Source: Closterium sp. Naga37s-1
Lineage: Eukaryota > Streptophyta > Zygnematophyceae > Desmidiales > Closteriaceae
Length of the DNA stretch: 64,000 nucleotides
Assembly: GCA_947471745.1 (NCBI GenBank)
Contig: CANJKZ010000723.1
Coordinates: 5,993,001-6,057,000, forward strand
Direction of reading: 5' to 3'
The notes beneath the pieces are model-generated. The model had not been told where the DNA came from, did not search any database, and saw nothing but the letters and a program-made list of their open reading frames with translations. Position numbers and translations under genes: made by a program. Positions 10,954-20,868 of the stretch are shown in pieces. Every line of letters starts with the position of its first letter. Position 1 is the stretch's first letter.

Positions 10954-11355
10954 TGTGAGAGTACGCCGACGTTCGACATATTTCTCATTTCCATATTTTT
11001 ACTTCATCTTATTCTCCTTATTTTCCTCTTTCATTTGCACTTTATTTCACCTCAATCGGACTACTATTCTATTTTCTAGAGCTTTCCAATTATTTCACTT
11101 ATTTGGTATTTTCGGCACCGACATTTACATTATACGACACCGACAGCACCGACAGTGGTGTACAAGGCGTAATCTTGCCATAATCCGAAGTGCCAATGGG
11201 CTTGCGTGCTTATGCGCACTTGTGATTATCTATTCTAGAAGAGCGTGTTCCCGAAGGTTCGGATTATCTGTTGTTTCTATGTATTTCTGAGTATAAATAC
11301 GCCTTGTACTCACCTTTAGTGCAACATTCTCGAGTGGAAATTCGATCCTGTGACA
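10954..11355 (+). repeat. 5' LTR of the gypsy element
   Basis: The LTR begins TGTGAGAGTACG and ends GATCCTGTGACA. It is AT-rich, unlike the GC-rich flanks. It holds CCAAT at 11193-11197, heat-shock-type motifs at 11233-11260 and TATAAATA at 11292-11299. It matches 24484-24885 with four substitutions. Confidence 0.95.
11233..11299 (+). promoter_or_regulatory. Candidate gypsy promoter: heat-shock-type element plus TATA box
   Basis: TTCCCGAAGGTTC at 11248-11260 fits TTCnnGAAnnTTC, the three-unit binding site of heat-shock factors. Another TTCnnGAA lies at 11233-11240. TATAAATA follows at 11292-11299, about 31 bp downstream, and a CCAAT box lies about 95 bp upstream of the TATA. The second LTR keeps the same motifs. 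Heat induction is inferred, not shown. Confidence 0.65.
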
Positions 11356-11357
11356 CT

Positions 11358-11370
11358 TGGTATCAGAGCC
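11358..11370 (+). other. Primer-binding site of the gypsy element
   Basis: TGGTATCAGAGCC begins two bases after the 5' LTR and is the standard site for the 3' end of initiator-Met tRNA. Confidence 0.9.
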
Positions 11371-11658
11371 GTTTTCAATCGCGGAGTTTCAGCTAAGCAG
11401 CGCGCTCAAGAATTTCCTGCTTCGAAAAACCGCCGGGGGCGACGAATTCGGCGCCGACGCTGGTAAGCACCAAATTCCGCGTTTTTTGAATAACCCCGCT
11501 CGCGCGTTTTTTGAACAGGATCGTGAGTTCGATTGTTGGCGAAAACGTTTGCGATATAGCGACGACATTTGCGAATTGTCGGGACCTATATCGAGCGGTG
11601 CAGAAGTAGCTAGACCGACGCGCGACGGATCGAACGACTTCGGGTGAAAGCGCGTGTC

Positions 11659-12565
11659 ATGGCGAAAATTGCGACAGAAGCAGAATCGATCGTGACTTCG
11701 CAGCAGTCGCGAATTTTTCCCAAGGCCCAAGAAATTCAAGCCCCCAACACCTTTGATGGGGAAATCGACGCTAGGCGCTGGCTTTTGGCGATCGAAATTT
11801 ATTTCGCCGCCATTGGATGGACAGCACAGAAACAGAATTAAGTTTGTAGCAACACTACAGCGCGGACCAGCAATTGAATGGATAAGCGGAAGCGGTTTAT
11901 CAAACCAAGGAGAAGCGACGTGGCAGCAGTTCCGTGAGGGATTACTACAACGTTTTGAGCCGATTAATGCAGCGATAATCGCCCGCGACAAAATGCATCG
12001 TCATCGACAAATCGGGAGCATCACAAACTACACACAACAAATGGAGGAATTGTTCAACCGCATCCCCGACGTCACGGAAGGTGAAAAAATTAGAGCATTC
12101 ATCGCGGGGCTGAAAAAAGAAACACGACAACATGTTGCGGCCGCAAATTGGAGCAGCTACAGCGACGTCGTTTCGGCAGCAAAACGTTTCGACGTAACCA
12201 CGATCGGAACACGACGACTTCATGGACGAGCTAGACGACATGGAGGACGCTTGGCTACCCCCACGTGCGCCGACCCGATGGAACTCGATCGAATCGACGC
12301 GAAGGAAAGACCAAAGAAGAACAAATCTAAGTGTTCTTTCTGCGACAAGCCCGGACATCGACTCATCGATTGTGACGAAATGAGAACTGCACGTTCAGCG
12401 CTTAGGGACCGCAGCAGTGGAGCAAAGTTAATGCGAACATTGGAGGATCGTGGAGTAAATTCTTCAACCCACGAACGCACTCTACCAGGGAAAATCGCCG
12501 AGGGAAATAAAATCTCCGCGACACAAGACCCTGGTGGACCCGGACAACTCCAAAAGGCCCTGTAA
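11659..12565 (+). pseudogene. gag of the gypsy element, frameshifted
   Basis: ATG 11659 opens a frame (MAKIATEAESIV, then FDGEIDARRWLLAIEIYF) that stops at 11841. The next frame (to 12565) continues the same capsid domain (KFVATLQRGPAIEWISG, WQQFREGLLQRFEP). A one-base shift in the AAACAG stretch near 11833 explains this. The Retrotrans_gag-type capsid is followed by an intact zinc knuckle CSFCDKPGHRLIDC (12332-12373). After the stop at 12563-12565 coding moves by -1 into pol. That may be a further mutation or a natural gag-pol shift; I see no classical slippery heptamer. Confidence 0.85.
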
Positions 12566-12826
12566 AAAGTAAGCACCCCTTAAAAATATCATACAAGGAT
12601 GCTTTACTTGGGAAAAATTCCCTTGGGTCTACGGCCTTGGTGAAATCACGAGAGAGGCTCCAGAAGAAAAAAAATGTACCGGTACGACAACTACAGCAGC
12701 TGCGCATGGGGAACAAACAACGGAGCGTGGAAGATCGACCTTCCAACGACGACATCGTCCTCTCTCTGAAAAACCAGCCCATGTCGACCAACCGGTCCCC
12801 ACGGAAGAAGTCGGTGGCGCTGAAAC
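12566..12826 (+). CDS. N-terminal pol segment of the gypsy element, cut by A1
   Basis: The frame that includes KDALLGKNSLG and VRQLQQLRMGNKQ is open up to 12826, where A1 begins. Joining 12826 to 20869 keeps the frame exactly. The stretch is a basic spacer between gag and protease with no recognisable catalytic motif. Confidence 0.75.
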
Positions 12827-13632
12827 TGCGGAGAATACTATTCTACGGGAGAGCTTGACTAGCGTGGGACACACGGTCAGAGTTCTGGCAGTGATTCTCA
12901 GAAGTGAACTTATTTGTCTTGGTAGAATTCAAGCATAGTTCCACTTGCAAAAGTTCATAGAACAAGAATTTGGTACAAGCAAAGAGAACCAAATAGCAAA
13001 GACAATGAACCCCGTAGAAACGTTCCTCGACAAGCACCTGAATCTGTCGAGTCAGCAACGGCAGGTGAAACGACAAACACATGCATATTTCACCTGAGTT
13101 GGTAGTTGCTCAGGTTTACAACGTTCATAGTTGTGCACGTTTTTACTGTTAGTAAAAACGTGTTTCAGGTTCAGTTTCCTTACTGAATCGAATTCTCCTG
13201 GGGAGTACAATTTCCGAAATTACCTGATTGGTCGAAATTTGCTGTTCCGTGATTAGGCGAAATTCGCGCACATTGCGAATTTCGGAGCTAAGTAATTCTG
13301 TTCGACCAGAATCGATCTGCTCGACGAAACACTCGTCGAACTAAATTCTGTCGACCAGCAATCCGTCGAAACACCAATTCTGCCAATTCCGTCTATCAGA
13401 AAGGCTCGTCTTTGACGTCTTTCTACTCCCGTCGACGAGCTCCTTCTAGACGAGGACTTTGATCGAGCAGAAGAAACACTCCTACCTCGACGAATAGATC
13501 TCGTCGACAAACGGCTCGAGGAACACACATAAAAGTCCCCGAAGTCGCCGATGACCACGAAACGAACACCGTTTTGTTCCGAATGCCTCGTCGACTTCGC
13601 CCAAGCGAGGGCGGGGCCTTTTCTCTTCGACA
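12827..13632 (-). repeat. 3' LTR of copia A1
   Basis: In plus orientation it reads TGCGGAGAATAC to CTCTTCGACA. It matches 20058-20863 at all but about 11 of 806 positions. The complement of the 20-bp box GGCCCCGCCCTCGCTTGGGC lies near its right end. A minus-strand purine tract (GGGCAGGGGAG, 13633-13644) abuts it, as required for a 3' LTR. Confidence 0.93.
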
Positions 13633-13780
13633 CTCCCCTGCCCAGCTCACGCTTGGGCACCCACACACAAGGTCCACCCAGAACCCAGAGGGATAGAATA
13701 CAAGGAGAAAATTCCTTCTACGTGCACCGAACACATAGGACGCAGATCACCGCACCAGCCGTGCAGAAAGGGCACGGCAC

Positions 13781-15577
13781 CTACTGCTGCACCTCATCAT
13801 CCCCGTCGCCCACGTCGGCCAGACGCACTTGGCCAATTGCGACGGAGCACCGGTTGAAAGCCGGAAAATGCAGCGCCTTCGTCAGAAAATCTGCCCGCTG
13901 CTCGGAGGTCGGGATGTACTGCAGAGCAATCTTCCCGCGCTTCACCATCTGCTGCAGCCAGGCGTAACGTCGCTCCATGTGCTTGAGGTTGCCCTTGAGC
14001 CCCAAGCCCTCTGCGACAGTGATCGCCGACTGGTTGTCCACGTGCAGAACAGTCGGCTTCCTTGGGTCGAGCAGACGGAACTCTGCAAGGAGGAAGCACA
14101 GACGGCGAGCCTCTTTACCGGCTTCGGTCGCCGTGACGTACTCTGATTCGGTCGACGAGAGCGTCGCGCACTTGATGCGCTGGCTCGCCCAGGAGATTGC
14201 GGCTCCTCCGAAGACGAAAACGTAGCCGCCCGTGCTCGTCCGATTCTGCTTGTCGCCAGCGTCGTCGGCATCTGCATAGCCGACCAGACACAGCGACTCT
14301 GGTCCGCCGCCGAACTCCAGAGCGGCGTCACGAGTTTCAGCGAGGTAGTGCAGACAGCGATCGACCTCACGCCAGTGGTTGTCGCTTCGCACTGTCAGGC
14401 CGGATCCGAGCTTGCTGCAAGCGAAGGCAATGTCGGGCCTCGTCGTGGTGGCCGCGAACTGCAGCGAGCCGACCTTCTGCCGGTACTCTGCTTCCTCGCG
14501 CGATTGAAACTCCTCGTCGTCGAACACCAGCTCTGCGTAGGCGTCAACGGAGACCGGCGTCTTCGGCACTCGCCCGGTCTGCTCCTCGTCGATGAAACGC
14601 CGACGCAACTTGTCGACGTAGACTTGTTGATGAAGCCACAACTTCCGCGCAGGACGGTCGCGCACGATTTCCAGCCCGAGATACTTCTCGACCGGGCTGA
14701 TTTCGCGCAGCTCGAAGGCGGCCTCCAGCAGCTCCTTCAGCTCCTTCAGCATCGCAGTGCTGCTGCTTGCAGCGAGTAGGTCGTCGACGTAGACGAGCAC
14801 CCAGCACGCCACCCCGTCGTCGCCGACCTTGAAGTAGAGAGCCTCATCGACCTGGCTCTTCTGCCATTTGGCGCCAGTCAGCACCGCGTCGAGCGCCGAG
14901 TACCACAGCAACGGACTCTGCTTCAGGCCGTACAAGCTCTTCAGCAGCTTGCAGACTCGGCCAGTTCCGTCGTTGAAGTAGTCAGGCTGGTACATGTAGA
15001 GGACACGATCCAGCTTGCTCTGCAAAAACGCATTCTTCATGTCGAGCTGCATCAGATACTGGTCGAGCACCGCGACGATGCTAAGAAAGATTCGCAGAGT
15101 TACGTAGCTCCCCACCGGCGCGTACGTCTCGTCGTAATCGGCGCCGTAAACCTGCGTGAAGCCTTTCACGACCAAGCGGGCCTTCTCGCGGGCGACCGTG
15201 TCGTCGACGTGGTACTTCGTCGTGAGCACCCAGCGGTTCTTCATGATGTTGACACCGCGCGGACGCTCGACCAACTCCCACGTCCCGTTGGAGATGAGAC
15301 TTTTGATCTCTTCGTCCATGGCCGCTTTCACCGCCTTGCCCTTCCATCTTGCCAACGCCTCTTTCACCGTCATGTTGGCGATGTCCCAGCGATGCTCTGG
15401 GTCGACGTGCATGTCGGGGTCGAGCTCGGGCAGTTCAATGTCGTCCTCTGCGTCGTCGAGCAGAGTGCTGTAAGCCGTCGGCGGAAGACAAGCGTGGAAG
15501 CTCAGCTTCTCCGGCGGCTTGCCGATGTTGGGGCGGGCAGACCGTCGCAGCTGCGCCTTTTCGACCGCGACCTCTAC
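13781..15577 (-). pseudogene. Copia A1 reverse transcriptase and RNase H
   Basis: An uninterrupted minus-strand frame (15412-13781, 543 residues) carries the RT core: NGTWELVERP, QLDMKNAFLQ, YGLKQSPLLWY and the catalytic YVDD in LVYVDDLLAA. RNase H follows (GYADADDAGD, SSTESEYVTATEAGKEA, LHVDNQSAI). The C-terminus reaches the region just before the 3' LTR. The domain looks intact on its own, but a frameshift in the linker near 15580-15600 separates it from integrase. RT copies the RNA to DNA and RNase H removes the template. Confidence 0.92.
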
Positions 15578-17353
15578 TATGTCGCTGTCGTCGACAGCTC
15601 CCCTTCACCGCCGCCGGCCGCACCGACGACTTCCACAACGTCGTCGCTCGACAAGTCGTCGTCGAACTGCTCCCCTGTCGGCAGCTCCTCTACCGACTGC
15701 TCCCCCAGGATCGGCTTCTCTGCCAACGGCTCCCCTGAAGCTGGCGCCTCTACCAGCGGCTTCTCTACGGTCGGCGCCTCTGCGGACGGCTTCTCTACGG
15801 TATTCTTCGACATCGACGACTCCCTTGTGGTCTGCCGCTTCCCGTCGCTCACCTTCTCGGCGTCACGTCGGCCACTGGCGATGCAACCGGTCGGCGCCGC
15901 AGGCGACGCACCAAGTCTCCCCTCATCGCCGGCGGCCGACGAAGGCACAACAGGAGGAGGGAGTGGGACTTCCTCTACGTCCTCGTCATCATGCTCGTCG
16001 ACGTCGGCGAGCAGCGGAGGCATCGCGGAGGAGGAATCCAGCGGTGGGGCAGACGGCGTCCTCTTCGACGCCGGCCCGTACTTAGCCTTCCACTTCTCCA
16101 GCGACAGGGTCTCGTAGAAGATCGCTTCGACCGTCGTGACGATTTTGTTGTCCGTCATGTCGAGCACCTCCCAGCTCTTGCTCTCTAGCGACACGCCCAG
16201 GTGGAGACCCCAATGGGCTTTCGGCGCCAACTTCCCGCCGCGCTGCTGCTCGGGGACCATGAACTGCACCATGCAGCCCCACACTCGCGCCAGCGTCAAA
16301 TCTGGCTTCGTCCCGAACAGCAGCTCGTGCGGCGTCGTCCCCTTTGGCAGAGAAGCCCGCTCGAGGCAGTTGCGCAACCAGATGGCCTGTCGCAGAGCGA
16401 GGTGCCACCAGTGATGCTTCACGCCCATGTGCAGAAGCATCGTACGCACGACCTCAACCACCGTGCGCATCTCCCGCTCGGCCATCCCGTTCTGCTGCGG
16501 AGTGTAGGGGCACGTCAAATTGTGGAGGATTCCCTTGTCCTCGACGAGGTCGGTGAAGGCGCGACCGAGGAACTCCCCTCCGCGGTCCGAACGCAACTTC
16601 TTCACCGTCTTCGACGTCTGCCGCTCCACCTCCTTCAGCCATTTTTTCGAAGACGACCAGCATGTCGCTTTTCGTCGCGATCGGCCTCACCCACACGTAG
16701 CGAGTCTTCCTATCCTTCAGCAGAAGAAAGTAGAGGCTGCCATCGTTGGCGGCCACTCGAAATGGCCCGCAGAGGTCGATGTGCACCACATCAAGCGCAT
16801 TCTCGGCGTCCGATCCTTGGTCGGGGAAGGTGTGCCGTGCAAGTTTGCCGCCGACGCAGGAGGCACACGGCAGATCATCTGCGGTCGACTTCTTGATGTC
16901 CAGACCGGCAGCGACCTCATGCTTCGCCGAGCTCTTAATCGTGTCGACGCCGACGTGCGCAAGCCGTGCGTGCAACATGCCCAGGGTCAACTTTGTCGCC
17001 GACGCAATAGTCCGCAGAGCTACTACCTCAGTCGAAGTCATCGTCGGCTTCGTCGAGCTGGGGCGCAGGTCGGTGCAGAGAATTCTGCCGGAGTAGCGTG
17101 CTCGACCAAGGACATCGCCGGCAGAAGACACCAGCAGCATCTCTCCGCCGTCGTCCTGCAGCTTCACGCCGTTCTCTTTGAGCTGGCCAGCAGACAGCAG
17201 GTTCGCGTGCACACCCGGAACGTAGAGTACGTCGGGGACGAGGACCTGCTTCCCGGCCTCCCCTTGCAGAGCAACGGTGCCTCTACCTTCGACGCTCTGA
17301 AGTGCCCCGTTGAAGCCGCGGACGTGGCGAATGTCGCCGCTCGGCTGCATGTC
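15577..17353 (-). pseudogene. Copia A1 GAG-pre-integrase and integrase, frameshifted
   Basis: From 17353 downward the minus strand encodes the end of protease, MLHARLAHVG, CASCVGGKLARHTF and the first integrase Asp in VVHIDLCGP. In a T-run near 16643 A1 has one extra base relative to A0, which shifts the frame. The next frame (16629-15577) continues with RSDRGGEF, QQNGMAEREM and the tail (WKAKYGPASKRTPS), then a Ser/Glu-rich linker. All three DDE residues are present but in two frames. Confidence 0.9.
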
Positions 17354-17358
17354 GACGA
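17354..17358. repeat. Target-site duplication of solo LTR T1 (GACGA)
   Basis: GACGA occurs at 17354-17358 and 18338-18342 around T1. Removing T1 and one copy restores the A0-like order between protease and GAG-pre-integrase. Confidence 0.93.
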
Positions 17359-18337
17359 TGTTAACGGGAATGGCCCCGCCCTCGCTTGGGCAACGCCGAC
17401 GACTTGGTCGGATGTACGGGAGTAGCAGCCGACCGTTCACAGTGGGAGAGCTGCTCGACAGGCTTCGTCGAGCTGCAGGGGACCGCTGTGGTGTTGCTGT
17501 CGACCAGGGAGCTCGACAGCTGCAACGGACTGGTCTGGGCGACGGGTGGGACGTCGACCAGGACCTACAGCTCGACCGGGAGGTCGACGGAGCAGTCCGT
17601 CGACTTGACAAGTGAGCAGTGGTCGACGAGGGGAGCTCGGGGACAACCGCTGATGGTTCTAGTCGACGGAAGGGGTCCGTCGACCAGGGGGTAGCTCGAC
17701 GGGAGTTGTGGTCGACCAGAGGCATCTAATGGTCGACCGGAAGTGCGTGGGGGTCGACCAGAGCGTCTGGGGGTCGACCGGGTCGACCTAACGTGCTCGA
17801 CGAGTCCTGCGGAGGCACGCGAACGTCGTCGAGGTCACGATGGCGCAGGCGACTGCGGGCTGGTATCCCGAAGTCGATGTGGCTCGTCAGGCGCAGACAA
17901 CAGCCGACGGATGCCCAACGAGGCAAGTCGGGCCAATCGTCTACGCGCACCTGTGAGCGTGCGCACTGCTGTGTTCTACGGGGCAACGCTGGACAGCCGC
18001 TCTGCTGCAGTGTTGGCACGCCGTCGACCTGCTCTGTTGGCAGGTCGCCTTTCCGCAGTGCTGGCGCGGCTCCTCTACGCAACGCTGGCAGGCGGTCGAC
18101 CGAGCTATGCTGGCGGTCGACCAGGCTAGCAGCAGGGTTGCTAGGTGCCTGATGTAGTCATTGTTGTGATTGCTTGTTTAATCATTCTGTAATTTCAGCC
18201 TTGCTAGTCGAAACTCTTGCCGATTTCTCTTGTGAATGTGCAAGCACTAAGGAACCAAGCAAAGCTACGATCACCTCTAGTAGTTCGTGCCAACCCCCGT
18301 AGTCTAGCTCACTACCGTTGTAGAGTGTCTCTCCGCA
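17359..18337 (+). mobile_element. Solo LTR T1 (979 bp) inside A1
   Basis: The segment begins TGTTAACGGG, ends TCTCTCCGCA, has a perfect 5-bp duplication and contains no internal element, so it is a solo LTR left by LTR-LTR recombination. In plus orientation it shares the 5' box GGCCCCGCCCTCGCTTGGGC and a similar 3' end (GAAACTCTTGCC to TCTCCGCA) with the A0 LTR read in reverse. It therefore belongs to the family-A LTR group and is inserted antisense to A1. The part at 17450-17790 is packed with GTCGAC. Short frames across it are not genes. Confidence 0.92.
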
Positions 18338-18342
18338 GACGA

Positions 18343-19955
18343 AGGCCTCCTTCGTCCCCATCAGATGGTGGGAGCAGCCGCTGTCGAGCAGCACAATGGT
18401 CGGATTGGCCTGCACAGCAGCAGTGACCGCCTTGAAGTCTTTGCCAGCCTCCCGCGCCAGCGAAATCGTCGGCTCCACCACGCTGACCATCGAGCACGAA
18501 GCCTCCTCGCCACGAGCGTTGCCGCCAGAGGAGTCCGCATCCTTCGTCGAAGACGTCTTCGACGGCTGCTTCTTGCGCGGCTGGTTGTCTCGACGACGAC
18601 GTCCACCATCAGACTTTCTGCGGTTGGCGTCCCGGTCGTCGTCAGACTCGTCTCGGTCGGGGCAGTCGTACGAGAGGTGGTCGGGTGCATCACAGATGTA
18701 GCAACGGCGGCCTTCTCGACGCGAGCCACTGCTACCGCGATCTCCACCTTTCGCCGACTTCCCGCGGTCGACGCCCTCCGTCGATTTCGCGTTCGATGAC
18801 TTCCCACCACCGCCTCCGGCAGACTTCCCACGCTGCCCCTGTTGGCGTCCCTGCTTCGCTGGGGCGACATAGTTGGCCTGCGGAAGCAGTTCTGCAGGTC
18901 GCTCAGACTCCTGCATGAACTCGTCCTGGATGATGTGGCTCGAAAGCGAGTCCTCGTTCAGACTCTCGCGCGTGCCGGGAATTGTCAGCATCCGGCGCAT
19001 CAGATTGTAGCTCGAGGGGAGTCCACTGATGACATGAGTGACATACGACGCCACCGAGTAGTCGATGCCGGCCATCCGCAGATCGGCCAAAACTCGCCGC
19101 GCTCGATTGCAGTACTCGGTCGCCGATTCCTGCTCCCCCATCCGAATGTTGGTCAACTTCTTCTCCAGTTGACTGATGTAGAGGTCATCGGTCGCTTTGT
19201 AGGTGCGCATGATGTACTGCCACGCTTGGTAGCCAGCATCCACCCGTTGTCTGCACGACTTCAATGCGACCTGCACCAGAGGCGAGCAACACCTCGAAAT
19301 AACCATGAAGGTCAGTAGATGAGCAGCGCGAAATTCCGTCCAGAGTTCAGAGTCGTCTGCGTCCGGCGTCGCAACATTGCCGTCGACGAACTTCTTTAAT
19401 CCGGCGATTTCCAGCTGCGGCTCAATAGATTCAATCCACGTGATCAAGTCGTGTCGACCTTCGAGAGGGCTTCGGCACAACGATCTTGTCGGGCGAGAAT
19501 TTAAAATATCCGTATGTTGGCGCGATGCCTCCGTCTCGACCAGCCGACGCATGAGTCGCCGAAATCGGCCTAACTCCACTCCGCAGAGGAGATTGACGTT
19601 GACCATCGATGTTGCCGTTCGAGCTGCCTCCAGTCGCAGACGATCGCAACACTTGCGCCTGCATTCCGCCAACGCTGCCGTCGGCGGGCCAAATCACTCC
19701 GCGAACCCTCGTGCTTCCACCGCCGACAACATTTCCGCCATCGCCTTCGTTGTGCACGGGTCGGGGAGAGGCGGACGCATTATCCGCTTCTGCACGGGGA
19801 GGGGGGTGCTCACGCGCCCACTGCGCACGAGTTCCAAGGAGCAGAATCTCCAAGTCCGCCTCGCCGTACCCGCCAGCCTCGTGGCGTGCCCGAACACCAG
19901 CCTCTCTCGCCTGCAGGGTATCTTCTACACCTGCTTCGACCACGGGGTCGACCAT
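18343..19955 (-). pseudogene. Copia A1 gag and protease start, frameshifted
   Basis: The gag ATG (19953-19955; MVDPVVEAG) begins an Ala/Gly/Arg-rich N-terminus that runs to FSPDKIVVPK. One extra base near 19463, relative to A0, shifts the frame. The capsid domain follows in the next frame (EGRHDLITWIESIEPQ, EFRAAHLLTFMVISRCC, YQAWQYIMRTYK, EKKLTNIRMGEQESATEYCNR). A basic Gly/Ser/Lys tail carries the zinc knuckle CYICDAPDHLSYDC. Protease starts with LLDSGCSHHLMG and is cut at the T1 insertion. Confidence 0.9.
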
Positions 19956-20044
19956 GGCGACCAAGACGGCTGCCGGCCTAACAACAACTTAGGTAATGAA
20001 CGCAGAAGTCGGCTATCTGACGGTTCTAACGCGGGGCCGTCCAC

Positions 20045-20057
20045 GCTCACCGCACCA
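20045..20057 (-). other. Primer-binding site of copia A1
   Basis: Directly inside the 5' LTR the minus strand reads TGGTGCGGTGAGC. It has the TGG start of a tRNA 3' end but is not the iMet sequence. The same 13 bases are found in A0 at 25400-25412. Confidence 0.75.
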
Positions 20058-20863
20058 TGCGGAGAATACTATTCTACGGTAGAGCTTGTCTAGCGTGGGA
20101 CACACGGTCAGAGTTCCGGCAGTGATTCTCAGAAGTGAACTTAGTTGTCTTGGTAGAATTCAAGCATAGTTCCACTAGCAAAAGTTCATAGAACAAGAAT
20201 TTGGTACAAGCAAAGAGAACCAAATAGCAAAGACAATGAACCCCGTAGAAACGTTCCTCGACAAGCACCTGAATCTGTCGAGTCAGCAACGGCAGGTGAA
20301 ACGACAAGCACATGCATATTTCACCTGAGTTGGTAGTTGCTCAGGTTTACAACGTTCATAGTTGTGCACGTTTTTACTGTTAGTAAAAACGTGTTTCAGG
20401 TTCAGTTTCCTTACTGAATCGAATTCTCCTGGGGAGTACAATTTCCGAAATTACCTGATTGGTCGAAATTTGCTGTTCCGTGATTGGGCAAAATTCGCGC
20501 ACATTGCGAATTTCGGAGCTAAGTAATTCTGTTCGACCAGAATCGATCTGCTCGACGAAACACTCGTCGAACTAAATTCTGTCGACCAGCAATCCGTCGA
20601 AACACCAATTCTGCCAATTCCGTCTATCAGAAAGGCTCGTCTTTGACGTCTTTCTACTCCCGTCGACGAGCTCCTTCTAGACGAGGACTTTGATTGAGCA
20701 GAAGAAACACTTCTACCTCGACCAATAGATCTCGTCGACAAACGGCTCGAGGAACACACATAAAAGTCCCCGAAGTCGCCGATGACCACGAAACGAACAC
20801 CGTTTTGTTCCGAATGCCTCGTCGACTTCGCCCAAGCGAGGGCGGGGCCTTTTCTCTTCGACA
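20058..20863 (-). repeat. 5' LTR of copia A1
   Basis: This is the partner of 12827-13632. It is followed on the plus strand by GATAC and the resumed gypsy pol frame. The plus-strand frame from 20694 runs from inside this LTR into gypsy pol by chance. Confidence 0.93.
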
Positions 20864-20868
20864 GATAC

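Larger units (their letters stand above)
12827..20863 (-). mobile_element. Ty1/copia retrotransposon A1, inserted in gypsy pol
   Basis: Two 806-bp LTRs (12827-13632 and 20058-20863) bound an 8037-bp element on the minus strand. I count 11 differences between them. Flanks are GAAAC (12822-12826) and GATAC (20864-20868), a target duplication with one mismatch. The content is primer site, gag, protease, integrase, RT and RNase H, interrupted by solo LTR T1. Three frameshifts are visible: in gag, in integrase and in the linker. It is the best template for reading relics A0 and A2. Confidence 0.94.

Noticed and set aside
10859..11290. 143-residue frame across the gypsy LTR (also 24470-24820)
   Set aside because: It lies within the LTR and promoter. 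It appears twice only because the LTR does, and shows no protein domain.
11358..11370. tRNA fragments at TGGTATCAGAGCC sites
   Set aside because: These are primer-binding sites complementary to a tRNA end; no cloverleaf is present.
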